DNA from: Henriciella litoralis
Lineage (GTDB): Bacteria; Pseudomonadota; Alphaproteobacteria; Caulobacterales; Hyphomonadaceae
Assembly (NCBI RefSeq): GCF_002088935.1
Contig: NZ_NCSS01000006.1
Span: 1,086,407-1,150,406, forward strand
Direction: 5' to 3'
Length of the DNA: 64,000 nucleotides
The notes below the pieces were generated by a model, which did not search any database, was not told the origin of the DNA, and worked only from the letters and a program-made list of their open reading frames with translations. Within the stretch, counting starts at the first letter, position 1. Each line of letters starts with the position of its first letter. Below are positions 60,213-64,000 of the stretch, one piece after another. A program made the position numbers and the translations under genes.

Positions 60213-61058
60213 ATGACACTGACCATAAAACCAAGCGGTCAGGCCTGCGGCGCAACGATTACTGGCCCTGACCTGTCAAAGCCGCTCGACCCTGAGACCA
60301 TCGCCGACATCCGCTCGGCCTGGCTCGAACATCATGTCCTCGCCTTTCCGGATCAGCAGCTCAGCGACGATGATCTCGAACGCTTCACGCAATATTTCGG
60401 GCCGTTCGGGGACGATCCATTCATCGCGCCCATACCGGGGCGCGAGCATATCATCGCCGTGAAGCGCACCGCCGATGAGACCGGCCCTGTCTTCGCCGAG
60501 ACTTGGCATTCGGACTGGAGCTTCCAGAACACCCCGCCCGCGGGCACCTGCCTCTATGGCATCACCATTCCGCCGGTCGGCGGCGACACGCTGTTCACCA
60601 ACCAGCACAAGGCACTGGAAGAGATGCCCGGTGAGCTACGCAACAAACTCGAAGGCAGGATGGCAATCCATTCAGCTCGCAATGGCTACGGCAAGGCAGG
60701 GCTATATGGCGCCAAAGACGAGGGCCGCAGCATGGACATCAGATCCTCTGACGACGCCCTCGCAACGCAGCTCCACCCGATCATCCGCAAGCATCCCGAA
60801 ACCGGAGAGGAAAGCCTGTTCGGCTGCGCGGGCTATATTATCGGCATTGAGGGCATGGGCGAGGAAGAGGGCTTCGCTCTGCTCACCGAACTCTATCGCT
60901 GGCAGACGCGGCCGGAGTTCCAGTACCGCCACAAATGGCAGCCAAACATGCTGCTCATGTGGGACAACCGCTCCTGCCTGCACATGGCGACCGGCGGCTA
61001 TCAGGGCCATGACCGCCTGCTCCACCGCACGACCATCGGATCGCGCGCCGCCGCCTGA
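60213..61058 (+). CDS. TauD/TfdA-family Fe(II)/2-oxoglutarate dioxygenase
   Basis: A 281-residue dioxygenase. The iron ligands are His and Asp in ETWHSDWSFQNTPP (about 90-92) and a distal His in LLHRTTIGS (about 272). The 2-oxoglutarate-contacting Thr/Arg are near GDTLFTNQHKAL and the C-terminal RTTI. Relatives act on taurine, alkylsulfates or aryloxyacetates. The alkylsulfatase-like gene elsewhere in the window is not linked to it. The GGAGG site 8-9 nt before the ATG supports the start. Substrate unknown. Confidence 0.9.
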   Translation: MTLTIKPSGQACGATITGPDLSKPLDPETIADIRSAWLEHHVLAFPDQQLSDDDLERFTQYFGPFGDDPFIAPIPGREHIIAVKRTADETGPVFAETWHSDWSFQNTPPAGTCLYGITIPPVGGDTLFTNQHKALEEMPGELRNKLEGRMAIHSARNGYGKAGLYGAKDEGRSMDIRSSDDALATQLHPIIRKHPETGEESLFGCAGYIIGIEGMGEEEGFALLTELYRWQTRPEFQYRHKWQPNMLLMWDNRSCLHMATGGYQGHDRLLHRTTIGSRAAA

Positions 61059-61062
61059 GCCC

Positions 61063-61740
61063 TCAGCTTTCCGCCCAGAGACGGCGCAGATTCGCGACGA
61101 TCTTTGAAAGCGCGAGATGCTCGGGCGCTTCCTCCGGAAGGGAGCCGCGCATGGACGCTTTGAGATTGGCGAGGTCGAAGAGGATGTCGCGCTGCTCGCT
61201 GGTGCGGACCTGGCTCTGTACCCAGCCCACACAGACAATGCGTTGGCCGGAGGTGACCTGCTCCACCCGGTGAAGGCTGGTTGACGGATAGACAAGCAGG
61301 GACCCGGCCTCGAGCTTCATCGAATGGACCATGCCGGCCCAGTCAATGGTCAGCTCACCGCCCTCATAATCCTTCGGGTCGCTCAGGAAGAGCGTGAAGG
61401 AGAGATCGGTGCGGATGCGGTTTGCGCCGGTGCCCATCAGCGCATTGTCGACATGCGTGCCATAGCCCTGCCCCTCGCCGCTGCGGCTGACGAGCAGCCG
61501 AGACATTCGGGCCGGCTGGGCCGCAGCCTGAAAGACAGCGTTCTTCGTAATCGCCTCTTTCAGGCGGTTGCGTAGCACCGTGCCGGTTCGTGACTGAAGA
61601 TCAGCCTGCTCATTGCGTTTGACCTTGGCCGCCTCAACACCGGCCGTCTTGCGCCCATCGGCCCAGCCAGTCTTCGCCAGTAGGTCGCGCACATCGGCGA
61701 GACCATCTGCATCCAGTATGTCGGGAATTGTGATCAGCAT
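61063..61740 (-). CDS. PKHD-type hydroxylase (PiuC/YbiX-like)
   Basis: A 225-residue Fe(II)/2-oxoglutarate hydroxylase. The HxD pair is in YGTHVDNALMG (about 95-97), the distal His in PSTSLHRVEQVTSGQR (about 157), and the Arg of GQRIVCVGWVQS contacts 2-oxoglutarate. PiuC-like genes are usually linked to iron-siderophore receptors and respond to iron, although no such receptor is in this window. It is convergent with the TauD-like gene (4-nt gap) and divergent from the Gly/Glu-repeat lipoprotein gene. Confidence 0.9.
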   Translation of the reverse strand: MLITIPDILDADGLADVRDLLAKTGWADGRKTAGVEAAKVKRNEQADLQSRTGTVLRNRLKEAITKNAVFQAAAQPARMSRLLVSRSGEGQGYGTHVDNALMGTGANRIRTDLSFTLFLSDPKDYEGGELTIDWAGMVHSMKLEAGSLLVYPSTSLHRVEQVTSGQRIVCVGWVQSQVRTSEQRDILFDLANLKASMRGSLPEEAPEHLALSKIVANLRRLWAES

Positions 61741-61813
61741 CTTGCGTTTGAGAATTATTTGCAGTTATAGCTAGCCATTCTTGAAGAACGCGCAACCATG
61801 AAAGTGCATTCAA

Positions 61814-62722
61814 ATGGCATCGAAATACAAATCCCTCGCTGCGCTCGGCCTGTCCACCACTCTTCTTGGCGGCCTGGTAGCCTGCAGCAACGAAACCTCC
61901 GAGCCAACCCCCGCCCCAAGCGAGACGGCCGCGACTGAAACCCCGGAAGCTGGCTCCAGCGACCAGGCCGACGCACCGGCGACCACGGATACTTCCTATG
62001 TCATGTCGGGCGGCGAAGGCGAAGGAGAAGGTGGTGAAGGCGAAGGCGGCGAGGGTGAAGGCGGCGAAGGCGGCGTCAATATCGCTGCCGCCGCAGAAGA
62101 CCCGGCTGTCTATCGCAGCGCCCTTGCCGTAACCGAGGCCCATATCCGCGCTGGCATCGATGCCCTGGACGCAGGTGAGCGCCGGGCAGCCGGTGAGATG
62201 TTCGCTCATCCGGTCAGCGAAATCCTGATCGACCTTGAACCGGTCCTCGTTCAGCAGGGTGTCGATCCGTTCGCTCAGAAACTGACCGACGCCTCGGCAG
62301 CTGTGTTCGCAGAGGAGTCGGCTGAAGATCTCCGCGCCCGCGCAGAGGATATTATCGCGACACTCCGCGCCGCCGCTGAGAAGGCTCCAGAAGGCGCCGA
62401 CAGCACTGCTATCGTGGAAGCGAAAGTCATTGCCGACCAGATCAACCGCGCGACCGCTCAGTATGACTCCGCCTCGCGTACCGATGCCTATGAGCCCTAT
62501 CTCGATGGCTATGGCTTTTACAGCACCGCTTCAGCCATGCTGAGCGACGACCGCGCCGCTATCGAAGCTGCGGCGCCGGAGTTCACCGCGCAAGCCGACG
62601 CGGTTCTCGCCCTCCTGGCCGATGCCTATCCCGGCGCAGCCCGTCCTGATGAACTCGATGCAGACCAGTCCGTTCTGACGGCTGCCAATTCGGAGCTGCA
62701 ATTGCAGGCAAGCGGCCTCTAG
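61814..62722 (+). CDS. Lipoprotein with an acidic Gly/Glu repeat
   Basis: A 302-residue lipoprotein (lipobox GLVAC near residue 24). Residues about 28-60 are a Pro/Thr/Glu/Ala linker, and about 67-90 are a tract of repeated GGEGEG units. A mostly helical domain of about 200 residues follows, with TEAHIRAGIDALDAG, MFAHPVSEILIDLEP and YEPYLDGYGFYSTA. His and acidic residues in the helical part recall metal-binding helical bundles, but I cannot assign a family. The acidic tract could bind cations such as iron or calcium. It is divergent from the PiuC-like gene, which makes an iron link plausible. No clear ribosome-binding site is seen. A terminator follows. Confidence 0.75.
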   Translation: MASKYKSLAALGLSTTLLGGLVACSNETSEPTPAPSETAATETPEAGSSDQADAPATTDTSYVMSGGEGEGEGGEGEGGEGEGGEGGVNIAAAAEDPAVYRSALAVTEAHIRAGIDALDAGERRAAGEMFAHPVSEILIDLEPVLVQQGVDPFAQKLTDASAAVFAEESAEDLRARAEDIIATLRAAAEKAPEGADSTAIVEAKVIADQINRATAQYDSASRTDAYEPYLDGYGFYSTASAMLSDDRAAIEAAAPEFTAQADAVLALLADAYPGAARPDELDADQSVLTAANSELQLQASGL

Positions 62723-62746
62723 GCCCTCCCGGGACTTTGAAAACCG

Positions 62747-62785
62747 AAAGGCCGGCTTCCACCAGATGGGACGCCGGCCTTTTTT
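62747..62785 (+). terminator. Rho-independent terminator
   Basis: AAAGGCCGGC at 62747-62756 pairs with GCCGGCCTTT from 62773, and the T-run continues to 62785. Stem plus six or more T makes this the clearest intrinsic terminator in the window. It ends the Gly/Glu-repeat lipoprotein transcript. Confidence 0.92.
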
Positions 62786-62854
62786 GTGTCGGCGGGAACA
62801 GGTGTCCATCCGGCGGCATTCCTTTCCAGTCTGCACAGAAAGGAAAGACACCCC

Positions 62855-63271
62855 ATGAGCCAGCTCAGCCTCGAGGACATCGCGCAGGAGATGCGCAAGA
62901 TCGACATCACCATGATGTCCACTCACACAAGCGGCGAGGAAATCGCCGCGCGCCCGATGAGCAATAATCGCGACGTCGACTTTGACGGCACATCCTATTT
63001 CTTCGCCATGGACGACACGCGCACAATCTCAGACATCAGCAAGAACAAGAATGTTGGCCTCACCTATCTGGGCGATGACGGCTTGCAGATCGCGCTTGAA
63101 GGCGACGCAGAACTGGTCCGCGACAAGAGCGAGTTTGAAAGCCACTGGAACCCTGACCTCGACAAATGGTTCGAGGACGGCGTTGATACGGACGGCCTCG
63201 TCATGATCAAGGTCGACGCCACCCGCATCCATTACTGGAACGGACGCGAGGAAGGCGAGACCAAGGTCTGA
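62855..63271 (+). CDS. Pyridoxamine 5'-phosphate oxidase-like (general stress protein 26-type) flavin-binding protein
   Basis: A 138-residue split-barrel protein. The sequence ISARPMS-type motif appears as IAARPMSNNRDVDFDGTSYFFAMDD (about 33-57), then KNKNVGLTYLG and IALEGDAELVRDK, and the C-terminal MIKVDATRIHYWNG. This is the general stress protein 26/PNPOx-like pattern, which binds FMN or FAD. There is no complete PNP-oxidase active site, so true PNP oxidase activity is unlikely. I start at ATG 62855, which has AAAGGAAAG upstream. It stands alone after the terminator. Confidence 0.85.
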   Translation: MSQLSLEDIAQEMRKIDITMMSTHTSGEEIAARPMSNNRDVDFDGTSYFFAMDDTRTISDISKNKNVGLTYLGDDGLQIALEGDAELVRDKSEFESHWNPDLDKWFEDGVDTDGLVMIKVDATRIHYWNGREEGETKV

Positions 63272-63486
63272 GGTTTCCTGGTTCGCGTCGAACGTTTCGC
63301 CAGAAAGACTCGTTTCCAATTAGCCTCAACTCCTTCATGCGCCGCCCCCCGACGGAATCAGGTTTCCTGAAACGGTCTCATCGAGGCCGGACTGGCGTGC
63401 CCCTTTCCGAACGATGAGAGCGCAATTCATGTGACAAGGCGGTGAGGACAAGGCATATCTGGCGATGAGTAAGGGGGGGAAATGCA

Positions 63487-64000
63487 ATGAAATCTATTTT
63501 CGCGGCGGCAATACTTTTGACCGTTGGTGCGGGGCCGGCTGTGGCCGAGGGGATCAAACCGGGGAGCTGGATTGCAGCAGGCGGCCAGTGTGACGCGCCC
63601 GCGCTGAGCTTTGGCGCTCCCGAAGCGAACGGCTATGCAATGGGCGCGGCGGTGATCGATGGAGCGAGGGTCGCGGTTAAGACCGGTGAGCTGTCGGCGC
63701 CAAGCTTCCTCGTCAATCCGGATACGGCGGACGAGTATCTGGTCCGCGCCGACTGGGACGGGACGTCAGTGCAGCTTATCCGCGTGCTTGGAGCACCAAT
63801 GGATTCGGTGAAAGTCGGCGGGGTGAGCGTTGACGGGAAGACGCTGCAGACGCTGACGCGCTGCCCGGATGGCCAGCCGCCGCAACCCGCGCCGCCCCCG
63901 GCAGCCGCGACGGTCGACTTCCCGATGAGCAAGGCCGACCTGATTGGACACTGGGGCAGCAGCGACGAGAACGGCAACGCAGGCATGTTTCCCTGCACAG
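63487..64000 (+). CDS. Secreted protein of unknown function, truncated at the window end
   Basis: An open frame from ATG 63487 to the window edge (171 codons). It begins with a signal peptide (MKSIFAAAILLTVGAGPAVA) and has a GGGGGGA ribosome-binding site. The mature part is about 115 residues (EGIKPGSWIAAGGQCDAP to LTRCPDGQ) followed by a Pro/Ala linker (QPPQPAPPPAAA). A second segment then starts with MSKADLIGHWGSSDENGNAGMFPC. The two-part layout suggests a repeated module. No family was recognised. Confidence 0.75.
   Translation, partial: MKSIFAAAILLTVGAGPAVAEGIKPGSWIAAGGQCDAPALSFGAPEANGYAMGAAVIDGARVAVKTGELSAPSFLVNPDTADEYLVRADWDGTSVQLIRVLGAPMDSVKVGGVSVDGKTLQTLTRCPDGQPPQPAPPPAAATVDFPMSKADLIGHWGSSDENGNAGMFPCT

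Noticed and set aside
61978..62090. Gly/Glu-coding tract considered as a CRISPR or minisatellite array
   Set aside because: The units are irregular 6-12-bp codon repeats inside one open frame, with no spacers of constant length.

Overview
The window looks like chromosome from an alphaproteobacterium, most likely Hyphomonadaceae or close Caulobacterales. The reasons are two large TonB-dependent receptors, a polysaccharide locus laid out like a holdfast (hfs) cluster, an alphaproteobacterial style of short overlapping operons, and several TTG/GTG starts. This placement is an inference from gene content. No rRNA or taxonomic marker is present.

Region 1 (1-10.65 kb) is visibly more AT-rich than the rest. 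It holds a TetR-type regulator cut by the window edge and a minus-strand operon of cytochrome c, a covalent-flavin oxidase of the aldonolactone oxidase family and a Tat-type PLP enzyme. Next comes a TonB receptor, then a plus-strand operon under a tandem glycine riboswitch: a DadA-like amino-acid oxidase, malate synthase G and GlcG. The oxidase can make glyoxylate from glycine and malate synthase can condense it to malate. The promoter regions of the cytochrome operon, the receptor and the riboswitch operon share an AAAGTAGT element. The region ends at a 38-bp scar of an IS6-like element at 10664.

Region 2 (10.75-23.2 kb) is a minus-strand operon of a TonB receptor, three exported amidohydrolases (one with no metal ligands), a TPR lipoprotein and an AGCS amino-acid:cation symporter. 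An AsnC/Lrp regulator is divergent to it, followed by a cysteine-synthase-like PLP enzyme and a Rid protein. I read it as peptide or amino-acid scavenging.

Region 3 (23.2-27.8 kb) is accessory DNA: a decayed IS6-like element, a TetR/short-chain dehydrogenase pair with two operators, a LysR/azoreductase pair, an internally deleted derivative of the same element, and tRNA-Ser(GCT).

Region 4 (27.8-35.8 kb) has an alkylsulfatase-like metallo-beta-lactamase protein, a membrane protein, a zinc-peptidase-like lipoprotein, 4-hydroxyphenylpyruvate dioxygenase with an adjoining VOC protein and a divergent MarR regulator, and a DUF3137 membrane protein.

Region 5 (36.0-44.8 kb) is the polysaccharide cluster: initiating sugar-phosphate transferase, GT2, deacetylase, GT2, then divergent polymerase, BY-kinase-like protein and chain-length protein, and an outer-membrane export lipoprotein. 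No flippase is seen.

Region 6 (44.9-64.0 kb) is mostly housekeeping or small catabolic units: Sel1 protein, IPNS-like oxygenase with a methyltransferase, a repeat-rich gap, a PepSY/response-regulator/histidine-kinase operon, amidohydrolase-2 with a crotonase, nucleoside hydrolase/ribokinase/acetyltransferase, dienelactone hydrolase, NhaC antiporter with an M19 dipeptidase, RarA, two Fe/2-oxoglutarate oxygenases, a Gly/Glu-repeat lipoprotein, a flavin/PNPOx-fold protein and a truncated secreted protein. No CRISPR array, prophage, rRNA or replication origin was seen.
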